The notes under the pieces are model-generated. The model ran no database searches. It was given only the letters and a program-made list of their open reading frames with translations, and was not told the origin of the DNA. From the NCBI GenBank assembly GCA_020053105.1, contig JAGVNU010000030.1, positions 1 to 64,000 of the forward strand: a stretch of 64,000 bases of DNA. Direction: 5' to 3'. This DNA is from Thermodesulfovibrionia bacterium (GTDB lineage Bacteria; Nitrospirota; Thermodesulfovibrionia; UBA6902). Positions 1 to 11,296 of this stretch are shown piece after piece. A program made the translations under genes and the position numbers. The number at the start of each line of letters is the position of its first letter. The first letter of the stretch is position 1.

Positions 1-174
1 CAATTAAGTTAATCGGAAAATAATCCTTTGTCAAGTATTTTCTCTTCCAGATTATTACCTTCGTTATTTATTTCCGCTCAAAACTGGGGGATGGCAAGTT
101 CCTGACTGCCTTGACATGCAGGGAAATTGCTTTTATTCTATGCGTATCTTACTTTCACTCATAGGGGGGTAATA

Positions 175-1632
175 ATGCAGAAACCTTTATATATTGCAAA
201 AAGTGATAAGGAAATATATCTGCTTCCCAATATGGCTAACCGGCACGGGCTTATCGCCGGCGCTACCGGGACAGGCAAAACCATTACTCTCCGCGTCCTG
301 GCCGAACAGTTCAGCAATATCGGGGTCCCGGTTTTTATGGCAGACGTCAAAGGAGACCTTTCAGGCATGGCCTTCCCCGGCAGTGAGCATCCCAAAATAA
401 ATGAAAGGGTACAGATGTTGCAATTGCAGGACTTCCGCTTTGAAGGATGTCCTGTTGTCTTCTGGGACGTATTCGGTGAACAGGGGCATCCTGTCCGTAC
501 CACAATATCTGAAATGGGGCCCCTTCTCCTGAGCCGTCTATTAAATCTCAATGAGGTGCAGAGCGGCGTACTCTCTATTATTTTTAAAATAGCCGACGAG
601 AACGGACTGCTGCTTCTGGACCTTAAGGACCTCCGCTCAATGGCCCAATTTGTCGGAGACAATTCAACGCAGTTCAAGACGCAGTACGGAAATATCTCCG
701 CAGCGAGCATCGGCGCTATTCAGCGCGGACTCCTTACGATTGAAGAACAGAGCGGGGACAGGCTCTTTGGAGAGCCCGCGCTGAATCTTGAGGACCTAAT
801 GCAGACAGATGCAAGGGGCAGAGGCGTTATAAATATTATTACAGCAGATAAACTGATGCAGTCCCCGAAGCTGTATTCAACCTTTCTGCTCTGGATGATG
901 TCGGAACTGTTTGAGGAACTCCCTGAAGCCGGAGACCCGGAGAAACCGAAACTGGTCTTCTTCTTTGATGAGGCGCATCTACTCTTTGACGATGCACCGA
1001 AGGCGCTTGTGGACAAGATAGAACAGGTTGTGCGCCTTATCCGCTCAAAAGGCGTAGGCATATACTTCATTACACAAAATCCGCTGGACCTTCCAGAGAC
1101 CGTAATCGGGCAGCTTGGCAACAGGGTACAGCATGCGCTGAGGGCCTTTACACCCAGGGACCAGAAGGCCGTGAAATCAGCAGCAGAGACCTTCCGGACA
1201 AACCCGAAGCTCGATACCTCAAAGGCCATCATGGAACTGGGTGTAGGCGAGGCACTCGTTTCGTTACTTGATGAAAAAGGCACGCCGACGATTGTGGAGA
1301 GGGCACTCATCTGTCCCCCGTCAAGCCGCATCACACCGTTAACACCTGCTGAGCGAAAACAGATTGTCCAGGGGTCGGTCATATATGGTCATTACGAACA
1401 GGTCACAGACCGCGAGTCAGCCTATGAACACCTGAAGGCAAAAGTCGCGCAGAAGGCCGAGATACAGCCGGATGCGCCTTCTGCAAGAGGCAGAAAGGCT
1501 GAGCCCAAGTCCCAACCCGAAGTGCTTTTCGGCGCGCTGGCAAAGAGCGCGGCCCATGCAATAGGAAGCCAGGTCGGTAGGCAAATTATCAGAGGGGTGC
1601 TCGGCTCACTTTTCGGCAGCAGAAGAAGATGA
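175..1632 (+). CDS. HerA/DUF853-like ATPase (helicase HerA-like C-terminal family)
   Basis: Walker A GATGTGKT, Walker [27 protein letters not shown]-terminus; likely ATG at 175 ([10 protein letters not shown]) rather than the track start at 127. Confidence 0.85.
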   Translation: MQKPLYIAKSDKEIYLLPNMANRHGLIAGATGTGKTITLRVLAEQFSNIGVPVFMADVKGDLSGMAFPGSEHPKINERVQMLQLQDFRFEGCPVVFWDVFGEQGHPVRTTISEMGPLLLSRLLNLNEVQSGVLSIIFKIADENGLLLLDLKDLRSMAQFVGDNSTQFKTQYGNISAASIGAIQRGLLTIEEQSGDRLFGEPALNLEDLMQTDARGRGVINIITADKLMQSPKLYSTFLLWMMSELFEELPEAGDPEKPKLVFFFDEAHLLFDDAPKALVDKIEQVVRLIRSKGVGIYFITQNPLDLPETVIGQLGNRVQHALRAFTPRDQKAVKSAAETFRTNPKLDTSKAIMELGVGEALVSLLDEKGTPTIVERALICPPSSRITPLTPAERKQIVQGSVIYGHYEQVTDRESAYEHLKAKVAQKAEIQPDAPSARGRKAEPKSQPEVLFGALAKSAAHAIGSQVGRQIIRGVLGSLFGSRRR

Positions 1633-1776
1633 TGATATTATGAGTTGTCTGCCTGATTCAATACTCCCCTCAAGACAGCGGAAACAAGGGCCGTGGCTGA
1701 CCATCTGATAAAATCGCACCCTTTTGATCAGGATTTATTCTTTACTCTCATATCCAAGTCTTTACTTTTGACATTG

Positions 1777-1805
1777 TTGACAGCATGCCAATTGTCCAAT
1801 ATAAT
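1777..1805 (+). promoter_or_regulatory. sigma70-type promoter of the RES/Xre module
   Basis: TTGACA (1777-1782), 17-nt spacer, TATAAT (1800-1805); followed by palindrome GACATATGTC (1810-1819) and SD AAGGAGG. Confidence 0.7.
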
Positions 1806-1834
1806 ATAAGACATATGTCAAGGAGGTGATGAGT

Positions 1835-2332
1835 ATGACAACCGTGACCGCGGTTTTGGGTGGTGAAAAAGAACTCGGACAGAAAGTCGAAAGACGTATT
1901 GACTTCGACGCCCTGATAAAGAAGGGTATCCCGTGGGGAGTGATATCCTACATCAAGAATGCGTTTAATCTGCCGGATGAAGTCATTGCCGGAATCATCG
2001 GCGTCAGCCCCCGTACAATTGCACGGAGGAGGAAAACCGTAATAGTGTCTGCTAAACCGGGCGTTGTGTCAAAGAGGTCCCGTAAAGAAAAGACAGCTCC
2101 TGCTTCGGCAGAAAGGCTTTCTCCTGTGGAAAGCGACAGGGTCTACCGTTTTGCAAGGATCATCGCCCTTGCCGAGGATGTATTTGAAGATAAGGATGAA
2201 GCGCTTGAGTGGCTCAAAAGCCCCCAGTACGGACTGGGCGGTCTTGTCCCGTTTGATATGCTTCAAACTGATGCGGGTGCATGCGAGGTCGAAGAACTGC
2301 TGGTCCGTATTGACTACGGTGTCATTTCGTGA
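1835..2332 (+). CDS. Xre/MbcA/ParS-type antitoxin (DUF2384-like)
   Basis: 165-aa ORF with HTH-like segment (LPDEVIAGIIGVSPRTIARRR) and C-terminal segment (ALEWLKSPQYGLGGLVPFDMLQTDAGACEVEELLVRIDYGVIS); SD AAGGAGG 8 nt before ATG 1835; overlaps the RES gene by 4 nt. Confidence 0.88.
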   Translation: MTTVTAVLGGEKELGQKVERRIDFDALIKKGIPWGVISYIKNAFNLPDEVIAGIIGVSPRTIARRRKTVIVSAKPGVVSKRSRKEKTAPASAERLSPVESDRVYRFARIIALAEDVFEDKDEALEWLKSPQYGLGGLVPFDMLQTDAGACEVEELLVRIDYGVIS

Positions 2333-2799
2333 CAAGGGCATGGCGTATCGTTCGGAAGAAACGTTTACCGGACGCCTTTACTGGAGACGGAGCGCGACTT
2401 GGCGGCGGCCGGTGGAATCACCCCGGCACTTCTGTCGTCTATGTGAGTGAATCCCTGTCATTGGCGGCACTAGAGCTGTATGTTCATTTCACAAGAAACG
2501 ATATAGAGCTGAGCAAATCCCTGTTTGCAATTCCGGTAGATATCCCTGATTCTCTGACAATAACAGAAGTATTTCTTAAAGGTCTTACCCCGGTCTGGAG
2601 GGTATCGCCTCCCCCGGATTCTACAAAAGACATCGGCACAGAGTGGGCGCAAAAAGGGACCTCTGCGATACTGCGTGTCCCTTCAGCGGTCATCCCGGAG
2701 GAATATAATTTCATGCTTAATCCAAAGCATGTTGATTTCAAAAAGATAAAGATCGGAAAGCCGCAGCCATTTACGCTTGATAAGCGCGTGTGGAAATAG
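2329..2799 (+). CDS. RES-domain toxin
   Basis: RES family pattern: AWRIV...FTGDGARLGGGRWNHPGTSVVYVSESLSLAALELYVH; adjacent Xre antitoxin. Confidence 0.88.
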   Translation: MTRAWRIVRKKRLPDAFTGDGARLGGGRWNHPGTSVVYVSESLSLAALELYVHFTRNDIELSKSLFAIPVDIPDSLTITEVFLKGLTPVWRVSPPPDSTKDIGTEWAQKGTSAILRVPSAVIPEEYNFMLNPKHVDFKKIKIGKPQPFTLDKRVWK

Positions 2800-2804
2800 T
2801 TAGT

Positions 2805-4217
2805 CTACCCTATCGCCTTTATCGCCCTCTCCAACCTTCTAACCGTCTTCTCCTTCCCCAAAACCTCAAGCACCTCAAATATCCCCGGACTCTCCGTGCC
2901 GCCGGTCATTGCAACGCGGACGGGCTGAGCAAGGTCTTTGAGCTTGACGCCGTGCTTTTCCACGAGCGATTTAAACACCTGTTCAAGCTCATGATGAGAG
3001 AATTCAGGAATTGAAGATAGGGCGTCTCTTAATGCAGCCAGCAGATCCCGGCTCTTTTCATTGAGAAACTTTTCCTTTGCCTTCTCATTATATTCGACTT
3101 CCTCGGCAATGTAATAGCGCAGGGAATTTGCAAGCTCAACTATAGTCTTTGAGCGTTCCTTGAGCGTGCCGACAGCCTTTGACAGCCAGGCCATATCCAT
3201 GGCCTGCCCTTTTTCTATGACACCGTTCTTTACAAGAAAAGGCAGCGCCAGTTCGGCAAGTTTGTCTGTTGAAGAATTTATAATATATTGACTGTTAAGC
3301 CACAGGAGCTTTTCCGGGTTGAAGACAGCCGCTGCCTTGCCTACGTTCTCAAAGGAGAAGTATTTCATCAGCTCATCGCGAGTGAAGACCTCCTGGTCTC
3401 CGTAAGACCAGCCGAGCCGCACAAGGTAATTCACAAGCGCCTCCGGCAGATATCCCATATCATAATAAGCCATCACTGACGTGGCCCCGTGTCTTTTGGA
3501 AAGCCTTGCCTTGTCAGAACCGAGGATCATCGGCAGATGCGCAAACTTCGGCACAGGATATCCAAATGCTCTGTAAAACTGTATCTGCTTCGGGGTATTG
3601 TTCAGATGGTCGTCGCCCCTGATGACATGCGTAATTTTCATATCAACATCATCCACGACAACTGTCAGATTGTATGTCGGCGTGCCGTCGGAGCGGAGGA
3701 TAATAAGATCATCAAGTTGTTCATTTTCAAATGTGACCATGCCTTTTATAAGGTCATCAACTATGGTCTGCCCTTCCGCAGGCATCCTGAATCTGACTAC
3801 CGGGTTCACGCCGGGGACCGGCACTTTCAGGTCTCTGCACTTGCCGTTATACTTCAGCGCCCTTCCCTGCAGCATCGACTCTTTACGCCTGGCCTCAAGC
3901 TCTTCCGGGGAGCAGTAACAATAGTAGGCCCTGCCTTCTTTCACAAGTTTGTCCGCGTAACTCCTGTAGACATCAAACCTGTCGGTCTGCCTGAAAGGCC
4001 CTTCGTCCCAGTCAAGGCCGAGCCATTTCATACCCTCGATGATTGCTTCGATATATTCATCGGTGGAACGGGTCGTGTCCGTGTCTTCAATTCTCAAGAT
4101 GAATGTCCCGTTGCTATGTCTTGCGTATAACCAGTTAAACAGGGCGGTCCTGGCCCCTCCAATATGCAGATGTCCGGTGGGACTCGGCGCAAAGCGTACT
4201 CTGATTTTATCTGTCAA
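2805..4217 (-). CDS. gltX: Glutamyl-tRNA synthetase
   Basis: [22 protein letters not shown] (HIGH) and LSKRHGA (KMSKS-like); TTG start at 4217 preceded by GGGAGG. Confidence 0.95.
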   Translation of the reverse strand: MTDKIRVRFAPSPTGHLHIGGARTALFNWLYARHSNGTFILRIEDTDTTRSTDEYIEAIIEGMKWLGLDWDEGPFRQTDRFDVYRSYADKLVKEGRAYYCYCSPEELEARRKESMLQGRALKYNGKCRDLKVPVPGVNPVVRFRMPAEGQTIVDDLIKGMVTFENEQLDDLIILRSDGTPTYNLTVVVDDVDMKITHVIRGDDHLNNTPKQIQFYRAFGYPVPKFAHLPMILGSDKARLSKRHGATSVMAYYDMGYLPEALVNYLVRLGWSYGDQEVFTRDELMKYFSFENVGKAAAVFNPEKLLWLNSQYIINSSTDKLAELALPFLVKNGVIEKGQAMDMAWLSKAVGTLKERSKTIVELANSLRYYIAEEVEYNEKAKEKFLNEKSRDLLAALRDALSSIPEFSHHELEQVFKSLVEKHGVKLKDLAQPVRVAMTGGTESPGIFEVLEVLGKEKTVRRLERAIKAIG

Positions 4218-5013
4218 TGTGTCCTCCCTGTTTCGATCTTTCAAAGATTATGAAATTAACAAGTCCCGTCTTTTGAAGTATGAACTTTACCATGACGAGA
4301 AGAGTCTGCAGCCCGTATGTAATGCTCCTCTTTAAATTAATAGATGACGCCTCGGGGAAGTATCGCGTAGGAATCGGTATGTCTCCTATGCGGAACTTAT
4401 GATAAACAGACTGGGCCAGAAATTCGGTATCGAAGATGAAGTCATTCGAGTTGTGTTTGTAATTGATGGTTTCCAGCACTTCCCTTCTATAAACCCGGAA
4501 CCCGGTGTGGAAGTCGCCGATATTCTGTCCTAAAACAATATTTTCAATAAGCGTCAGAAAGCGGTTGCTGATGTATTTATAAACCGGCATTCCTCCTTCA
4601 AGGGTTTCTTCCCTCGTCCTGATTCGTGAGCCTAAGACGACATCGCAAATACCGGTCATAATAAAGCCTGCGGCAAAAGGTATTACGCGGGGATCATACT
4701 GATAATCCGGATGGATCATTACAACTATGTCCGCGCCCTTTTTCAATGCGGCTTCATAGCAGGTTTTCTGATTGCCGCCATAACCCAGGTTCTTTTCATG
4801 GGTGTAAACCGTGATCCCTAATTTGTTCGCAATTTCAACTGTCCTGTCTTTACTGCAGTCATCCGTAAGAATAACTTCATCCACAGCGCCTTCAGGTATA
4901 TCTTTATAAGTATTCTCAAGAGTTGCTTCCGCGTTATAAGCCGGCATTACGACTATGATCCTGGGGCGTGATTTATCTGATATGTTTATCATCCTGTCAG
5001 GTCCTTTCCTCAC
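4207..5013 (-). CDS. Family 2 glycosyltransferase, polyprenyl-phosphate sugar transferase-like
   Basis: [38 protein letters not shown] motifs; an alternative ATG start at 4992 is possible. Confidence 0.85.
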   Translation of the reverse strand: MRKGPDRMINISDKSRPRIIVVMPAYNAEATLENTYKDIPEGAVDEVILTDDCSKDRTVEIANKLGITVYTHEKNLGYGGNQKTCYEAALKKGADIVVMIHPDYQYDPRVIPFAAGFIMTGICDVVLGSRIRTREETLEGGMPVYKYISNRFLTLIENIVLGQNIGDFHTGFRVYRREVLETINYKHNSNDFIFDTEFLAQSVYHKFRIGDIPIPTRYFPEASSINLKRSITYGLQTLLVMVKFILQKTGLVNFIIFERSKQGGHIDR

Positions 5014-6505
5014 GGGGAATATTCATGGCGGTTACGGGCAATATCTCAACAAGAAAATACCGGATACGGCTTCTGCCGTACGGACCTGTTTTAACCATAA
5101 AACGGACATGGTCTTTCAAAGGAGAATTGTCTATATCCGGGAAATCTTCACTTGAGACAATGCAGTATAATTCTCCCTCCCTCTCTCTGCGTTCCCTTGC
5201 GAGGTCTTCCACGGAATTAATCTGTTTGTCGAGATAACGGCCCGCATAAAAACTAAGTCCCTGCATCGTGGCCCAGTCAAGCCCCCTGTAATTGAGTATC
5301 GGCTTATCTTCGGGGATGATATAATTTATCGTCTTGACAAGGTCAATCTGGGGGTGTCCCCTTCTATCCAGTGCAATGGGAGTACAGGTCCCCAGCAGAA
5401 CAAAAAATATTACAACAACCGTTACCACACGACTGAATTCACAGAATTTATCGTCCTCAATCCATCTGGACAGCGCTATCCCGCCGCACAGGGAAAGCGC
5501 GGGGACCACTGTAAGCATATATCTTTCAAATACACTGCTGGAGACCATGAGAGAAAGTAATATAATCCCTGTCCAGGTAAATATCAGTAATGCGGCCCTC
5601 TCTCTTATGCCTTCCCGAATCAGAAGAAATATCCCATAAACGCTCACAGGTATCCAGGGCCAATACACCTGGAACAGTATTGCCAATGGAACATAAAAAG
5701 GCATGTGCAGTCCCTGCACGGCCCCCCGGTGGATTACCGGGGAAATACCGGATTGAGAATATATAAATGTTGCTCCATAGGCCGAAATCTGCGGCCAGAT
5801 CCAGGCTGCCAGCAGTGCGGCGGCGGCTGCATAGGAGGCCAGCATGGTGGGCCTTATCAGTCTTTTCCACTGCCCGGAGATGATTAAATAGAGGGGGCCG
5901 ATCACACCGACATAGAGCCCCTGAATGGCCTTTATATAGTAACCGATCGCAACGGCCAGGCCGAACAGCAGATCATAGCGTTTCTCTTTTTCGCCGCGAA
6001 CAAGGGCATAAATGCCAAGGGTCGTGGCAAAGGCAACGGGGACGTCAAGCATGGCGCGCCTGGAATACTTCAGAAAGAAAAAAGACGTTGCGAGCACGAC
6101 CATGCTCATAAAGCCGGTCTTTCTGTTATACAGCCTGCTTCCGATTGAATAAATGAGAAATAGCGTTGCGTATCCTGCAAGGGCAGACGGGAAGCGGGCC
6201 CAGAATTCGGACTGTCCGAATATCCTGAAAAATATGGCCTCCACCCAGAAGTAAAGCGGGGGCTTAAGCCAGCTCGGCTCACCATTATAATGCATTGTAA
6301 ACCAGTCGCCGGTTTTAAGTATATCGGTCGCCATTGCAGCGTGCAATAACTCGTCTGTTTTGAGGAGCGTATTTTCGCCCAGACGGCCGAAAAATACCGG
6401 CAGCAGGAGAAGGAAGATGACAAAAACGGACCAGCGATATGAATCGGTATTTCCCCAATCCCTGACCCTTCCGCAAAATATGAAATCACGTAATTTCTGA
6501 AACAT
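4997..6505 (-). CDS. Family 39 (ArnT/PMT-like) membrane glycosyltransferase
   Basis: Multi-TM protein; N-terminal [37 protein letters not shown] typical of ArnT-like GT39. Confidence 0.85.
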   Translation of the reverse strand: MFQKLRDFIFCGRVRDWGNTDSYRWSVFVIFLLLLPVFFGRLGENTLLKTDELLHAAMATDILKTGDWFTMHYNGEPSWLKPPLYFWVEAIFFRIFGQSEFWARFPSALAGYATLFLIYSIGSRLYNRKTGFMSMVVLATSFFFLKYSRRAMLDVPVAFATTLGIYALVRGEKEKRYDLLFGLAVAIGYYIKAIQGLYVGVIGPLYLIISGQWKRLIRPTMLASYAAAAALLAAWIWPQISAYGATFIYSQSGISPVIHRGAVQGLHMPFYVPLAILFQVYWPWIPVSVYGIFLLIREGIRERAALLIFTWTGIILLSLMVSSSVFERYMLTVVPALSLCGGIALSRWIEDDKFCEFSRVVTVVVIFFVLLGTCTPIALDRRGHPQIDLVKTINYIIPEDKPILNYRGLDWATMQGLSFYAGRYLDKQINSVEDLARERREREGELYCIVSSEDFPDIDNSPLKDHVRFMVKTGPYGRSRIRYFLVEILPVTAMNIPREERT

Positions 6506-6510
6506 GCCTG

Positions 6511-7932
6511 CTAATTTGCCTTTGATATAATAAGTCTCAATAATTTTTCCGACTGCGCGGTCACCCTGAATCTGTCATCCGCCCGAAAACCTGCAACGCA
6601 TATAATATCATTTCCGGAGACAACAATTGGAGTCCTGTCCCGCTCTTCCCTCGGTACTTTTTCATCGACAAAAAAATCCTGGAGCTTCTTCTTTTTTCCA
6701 AAGCCCATGGGATAGAAAAAATCTCCGGCCGCCCTGGCCCTGATCTTGAGAGGGAACTTCATCATGCCGGCGTCTAAAAGGACCGAGGCCTTACCATCGC
6801 CGGGGTCTCCGCCGTTTTCTTCAAAAGAGGCCTTCAGTATCAGGCCGGCTTCCTTCACCCTGATCTCGCACGGAGGATGCATTTCGTATTCTGAAAGCGC
6901 CGGGGGCTTGTCCGAAGTTATCTTCAGGATGGAATATTCCCTGACTACCCTGACATCTTCGGGAAGATTAATGCTGTCTCCCGCCCTTCCCTTTTTCAGT
7001 AAACTGATTATATCTTCAATATGCGCAAACGTTATTCCCCTGAGCCCGCTGGTCGCATCAAGCGCCCTTCTCAGGACACGTCTCAATATAGGTATTTCAA
7101 TTTTCTCAAGGGGTGTAAGGAACAACTCGATGGAACTTTCGCTTTTTCTGCTTATGAGCCTCATAAGGGTCTTGGTCACGATCACCTCAAGGTATTCCTC
7201 TTCTTCCCTTAAAATGCCGGCTGTCCTGCATATGTCATGCACTACCGCCGGATTTTTTCCCCTGATCTCTTTCATCAAAGAAAGCCTTATCCAGTTTCTT
7301 AAGTAATCTTCCCTGAGATTAGATGTGTCAACCATAAACGGTTGGCCTTCATGCAGGGGCAATTTACCCTGAAGGGCACAGGCATGAATTGCCCCTGCAA
7401 GGAATTCCTCAATTTCAGTCCTCTCAATTTCAATAAGCGGTCTGATGATATTCTTTCTCACAGGCGGGATGCCGGTCAAACCTTTTCTGCCCGAACCCCT
7501 GAAAAGCCTCATCAGGACAGTTTCAGCCTGATCGTCGGCATTATGACCGAGGGCGATCCTGCCTGCATTAATGCTGCGTGAGACTTCCTCGCAGGCGCCA
7601 TGCCGGAGTTCCCTTGCCGCCTCCTGAAGATTTATGCCGGCATACTTCTTCACTTCAATCTTTCTGACGTGAAAATTTATCCGGAGCTGCGCACAGAGGC
7701 CCTCACAGAATTCCAGTTCCTTTTTAACTTCTTCAGGCCTCAAAGAATGATCAACATATACCGCACTCAATGAAAGATTGTAATCCTCCCTGAGTTTGTC
7801 TAAAATAACCGCAAGGCAAACGGAATCAGGCCCGCCGGACAGGCCGACCAGCACATGGTCCCTGTCAGAGAGCATGGAATACTTTTGAATCGTTTCCCGT
7901 ACTTTTTGTATGATTTCCATAGGCAGTTCCAT
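6511..7932 (-). CDS. tilS: tRNA(Ile)-lysidine synthase
   Basis: PP-loop VGLSGGPDSVCLA; GHNADDQAETVLMRLFRGSGRKGLTGIP; carries an apparent in-frame palindromic insertion (see repeat 7352-7399). Confidence 0.93.
   Translation of the reverse strand: MELPMEIIQKVRETIQKYSMLSDRDHVLVGLSGGPDSVCLAVILDKLREDYNLSLSAVYVDHSLRPEEVKKELEFCEGLCAQLRINFHVRKIEVKKYAGINLQEAARELRHGACEEVSRSINAGRIALGHNADDQAETVLMRLFRGSGRKGLTGIPPVRKNIIRPLIEIERTEIEEFLAGAIHACALQGKLPLHEGQPFMVDTSNLREDYLRNWIRLSLMKEIRGKNPAVVHDICRTAGILREEEEYLEVIVTKTLMRLISRKSESSIELFLTPLEKIEIPILRRVLRRALDATSGLRGITFAHIEDIISLLKKGRAGDSINLPEDVRVVREYSILKITSDKPPALSEYEMHPPCEIRVKEAGLILKASFEENGGDPGDGKASVLLDAGMMKFPLKIRARAAGDFFYPMGFGKKKKLQDFFVDEKVPREERDRTPIVVSGNDIICVAGFRADDRFRVTAQSEKLLRLIISKAN
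7352..7399. repeat. Palindromic repeat-like element inside tilS
   Basis: Perfect 13-bp inverted repeat TGCAGGGGCAATT (7352-7364) / AATTGCCCCTGCA (7387-7399). Confidence 0.7.
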
Positions 7933-8041
7933 TATACCGGAATCATATTTATTAATTTAAGCTCTCATGAAATTCTCTGAATAAATATATATAATAGAAA
8001 TTCGCAAAATAAACATGAATAATAATTCAACAATTTAAACT

Positions 8042-9313
8042 ATGCACGATTTCAAGTATAAAAATTCCGAATTATATGCTGAAGATGTTCCGGTCAGAAA
8101 GATAGCGGAGGCAGTCGGGACGCCGGTTTATATCTACAGTCATAACACTTTCCTCAGACATTTCAATGCGTACAGGGACGCCTTTGACGGGCAGCCCCAC
8201 ACCATATGCTTCGCGCTTAAGGCCAATTCAAATCTTGCGGTCCTGAGACTTCTCGCCAATAACGGCTGCGGCGCGGATGTTGTTTCAGGGGGTGAGCTTC
8301 ACCTGGCCCTGAAGGCGGGCATGCCGCCTAAAAAAATTGTATATGCGGGTGTAGGGAAAACCGAACGGGAAATTGTCCAGGCCCTGAAAGCCGGAATTCT
8401 CATGTTTAATATCGAGTCATCTGATGAGATGCTGGTTATTAATGAAATTGCCGGACAGTTGAAGAAAAAGGCCCCGGTTGCGCTCAGGGTCAATCCTGAC
8501 ATCGATCCTGAAACGCACCCCTATATTTCAACGGGACTGAAAGAAAGCAAGTTCGGTATCCCTATTGAGGAAGCGCTGGAGCATTACAAACTCGCGCGGA
8601 AACTGCCGCACCTGAATATCCTCGGAATACACAAACATATAGGTTCCCAGATAACTACTATAAGGCCCTTTGTCGATGCGCTGCAGAAAGTCATATCACT
8701 TGCCAGGACATTGAAGTCGCATGGAATCTCTATTGACTACATCGATATGGGTGGGGGCCTCGGAATTCCATACAGGAATGAGCATCCGCCCCATCCTTCA
8801 GAATTGTCAAAGGCCATAATGCCTCTCCTGAAAGACGGCAATTTCAATCTTATACTGGAGCCGGGCAGATCAATATCAGGCAATGCCGGGATACTTGTGA
8901 CAAAGGTCCTTTATATAAAGAAACATCCCCAGAAGGAGTTCGTCATTGTCGATGGCGGGATGAACGATCTCATAAGGCCGAGTCTTTATGACGCGTATCA
9001 CAATGTGCTTCCAGTGAAAAAAAGCAGCCGCAGAAAGGTCGTCTCGGACCTTGTCGGGCCGATATGTGAATCCGGAGATTTCCTGGCAAAAAACCGTGAG
9101 CTGAACAAAGCGTCCAGGGGAGATTTACTCGCTGTCATGAGCGCCGGCGCCTATGGATTTACGATGAGTTCAAATTATAACAGCAGGCCAAGGGTAGCTG
9201 AAGTCCTTGTCAGGGGCAATGAGTTCTTTGTCGTGCGTGAAAGGGAAACATATAGTGACCTGGCAAGAGGATCAAAGATACCCGAATTTTTAAAGTTGCA
9301 AAGGAAATCATGA
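8042..9313 (+). CDS. lysA: Diaminopimelate decarboxylase
   Basis: CFALKANSNLAVLRLLA PLP-lysine motif, HKHIGSQ, LEPGRSISGNAG, GPICESGDF. Confidence 0.96.
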   Translation: MHDFKYKNSELYAEDVPVRKIAEAVGTPVYIYSHNTFLRHFNAYRDAFDGQPHTICFALKANSNLAVLRLLANNGCGADVVSGGELHLALKAGMPPKKIVYAGVGKTEREIVQALKAGILMFNIESSDEMLVINEIAGQLKKKAPVALRVNPDIDPETHPYISTGLKESKFGIPIEEALEHYKLARKLPHLNILGIHKHIGSQITTIRPFVDALQKVISLARTLKSHGISIDYIDMGGGLGIPYRNEHPPHPSELSKAIMPLLKDGNFNLILEPGRSISGNAGILVTKVLYIKKHPQKEFVIVDGGMNDLIRPSLYDAYHNVLPVKKSSRRKVVSDLVGPICESGDFLAKNRELNKASRGDLLAVMSAGAYGFTMSSNYNSRPRVAEVLVRGNEFFVVRERETYSDLARGSKIPEFLKLQRKS

Positions 9314-10191
9314 AACTTGATTTTACAAAAATGCATGCCCTCGGCAATGACTTTATAGTCATTGACGACAGGGACGCGAAATTAAAAAGTGTCTCCCGCC
9401 TTTCGGAAAAACTCTGCAACCGCAGATTTGGAATCGGCGCGGACCAGCTGCTTCTTTTAGGCCATTCAAAAACCGCAGATTTCAGGATGCGGACATTCAA
9501 TGCCGACGGTTCCGAAGTCGAAATGTGCGGAAACGGGATACGATGTCTGGGCAAATATATATGGGACAATATAATTCAATGTAACGACAGCGCCATTGCA
9601 AAGAAATATTGCCAGTCCATCGAATCCCTTGCCATCGAAACTTTGGCCGGGATTAAGTATATATATAAATCAGGCAATCTCTTCAGGATTGATATGGGAG
9701 AGCCTGTATTTGAACCGGCACAGATACCTGTAGTATCAAAAACAGTGCAGGACCATTTAAGGGACGGCAAGGTTATCCGGTATCCTCTTAAAGCAGGAAA
9801 GATGAATTATAAGATTACCTGCGTTTCAATGGGCAATCCTCATGCGGTCATTGTAGTTAAAGATGTTGATGCGGTCCAACTGAACAATATCGGGCCCGTG
9901 ATAGAGAACTATAAACTTTTCCCTAAAAGGACCAATGTAGAGTTCGTTCAACCGCAGGGCAGAGGCAATATTAAAATGAGGGTATGGGAAAGAGGTGCAG
10001 GTGAAACAATGGCCTGCGGCACAGGGGCTTGCGCATCTGCGGTCGCGTCGGCGCTGTTGGGAATGACCGGAAGAAAAGTGCATGTCCACCTGCCCGGCGG
10101 CAGGCTCCTCATTGACTGGTCGGAAAAAGACAATCATGTCTATATGACGGGCCCGGCGGTAACTGTATTTGAAGGAACGATGGAAGTATAA
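9310..10191 (+). CDS. dapF: Diaminopimelate epimerase
   Basis: MHALGNDFIVID, EMCGNGIRCLGKY, ETMACGTGACASAVA. Confidence 0.96.
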   Translation: MKLDFTKMHALGNDFIVIDDRDAKLKSVSRLSEKLCNRRFGIGADQLLLLGHSKTADFRMRTFNADGSEVEMCGNGIRCLGKYIWDNIIQCNDSAIAKKYCQSIESLAIETLAGIKYIYKSGNLFRIDMGEPVFEPAQIPVVSKTVQDHLRDGKVIRYPLKAGKMNYKITCVSMGNPHAVIVVKDVDAVQLNNIGPVIENYKLFPKRTNVEFVQPQGRGNIKMRVWERGAGETMACGTGACASAVASALLGMTGRKVHVHLPGGRLLIDWSEKDNHVYMTGPAVTVFEGTMEV

Positions 10192-10245
10192 TCCAATATT
10201 AACAATTCTTGAAACGGGTCAAGTCCGGCAAGAACCATAATTTAC

Positions 10246-10434
10246 ATGAAAATCAAGTGCCCCATCTGCAAACAAAAGACTGACTGGCAGGACAATCCCT
10301 ACAGACCGTTTTGTTCTGAACGCTGTAAACTTATTGATCTCGGGTCCTGGGCATCAGAAGAATATAAAATCGAAGGCAGGCTTGAAGATGAGTCAGGCCG
10401 GGGGCCTTCGGAAAAGGAGACAAATAATGATTAA
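10246..10434 (+). CDS. yacG: YacG-like zinc-binding DNA gyrase inhibitor
   Basis: 62 aa; [38 protein letters not shown]. Confidence 0.9.
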   Translation: MKIKCPICKQKTDWQDNPYRPFCSERCKLIDLGSWASEEYKIEGRLEDESGRGPSEKETNND

Positions 10435-11230
10435 CTTAATCGTATCAGGGGCCTCGGGCAAAATGGGAAGCCGCATTATAACACTTTCAAGGGATATTAC
10501 TGACATTAAACTTACGGGGGCCTTGGAACGTAAGGGACATACACATCTGGGAAAAGATATCGGCACTGTCATCGGCCTGGGGACAACAGGGGTCGCCATT
10601 ACGGATGATGTAAAAACAGTCCTTGGAAAAGGCGATGTGCTGGTTGACTTCTCATCTCCCTCAGCGACAATCGAATGTCTGAAATCACTCTCCGGCAAAC
10701 CTGTGCCGGTAGTCATAGGCACGACCGGGTTCAGCAAGGACGAAGTGGAATTTATAAAGCTGTACGCGCAAGGCACTCCATGCGTTTTTGCTCCTAACAT
10801 GAGTGTTGGGGTAAACCTTCTTCTAAAGGTCCTCGAAGACATCGCAAAAGTCACCGGTGATGACTATGATGTTGAGATAGTGGAAGCCCATCACAGGCTG
10901 AAAAAAGACGCGCCATCCGGCACTGCCATGAAAATGGCCCAGGTCCTGGCCTCGGCGCTTAACAGAAACCTGGAAGACACCGCTGTTTATGCCAGGCACG
11001 GCCTCATCGGTGAACGCACTAAAAAAGAGATCGGCATTCAGACAGTGCGTGCCGGCGATATTGTGGGTGAACACACGGTGCTGTTCGGGGGCCTGGGAGA
11101 AAGAATAGAGATAACCCACAAGGCATCGAGCAGGGACACTTTTGCAAGAGGAGCACTTAAGGCCGCTCAATGGGTCTATAAACAGACCCCCGGGCTTTAT
11201 GATATGCAGGATGTGCTGGGGTTGAAATGA
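10427..11230 (+). CDS. dapB: 4-hydroxy-tetrahydrodipicolinate reductase
   Basis: [40 protein letters not shown] at 10427. Confidence 0.95.
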   Translation: MINLIVSGASGKMGSRIITLSRDITDIKLTGALERKGHTHLGKDIGTVIGLGTTGVAITDDVKTVLGKGDVLVDFSSPSATIECLKSLSGKPVPVVIGTTGFSKDEVEFIKLYAQGTPCVFAPNMSVGVNLLLKVLEDIAKVTGDDYDVEIVEAHHRLKKDAPSGTAMKMAQVLASALNRNLEDTAVYARHGLIGERTKKEIGIQTVRAGDIVGEHTVLFGGLGERIEITHKASSRDTFARGALKAAQWVYKQTPGLYDMQDVLGLK

Positions 11231-11232
11231 AT

Positions 11233-11296
11233 GCAGGGGTGGGGTCTTCCCGCCCTTATTGATGGTTATTGGTGGGCGGGAAGACGCCGCCCCTAC
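11233..11296. repeat. Imperfect palindromic (MITE/REP-like) element at the dapB / HD-GYP convergent junction
   Basis: GCAGGGGTGGGGTCTTCCCGCCC (11233-11255) vs GGGCGGGAAGACGCCGCCCCTAC (11274-11296), about 20 of 23 positions complementary. Confidence 0.7.

Noticed and set aside
159-710. 183-aa minus-strand ORF opposite the HerA-like gene (and similar long antisense ORFs, e.g. 720-1382, 3489-4130, 57542-58273)
   Set aside because: Low-complexity Ser/Arg/Pro-rich translations typical of shadow ORFs antisense to genuine, motif-bearing genes.
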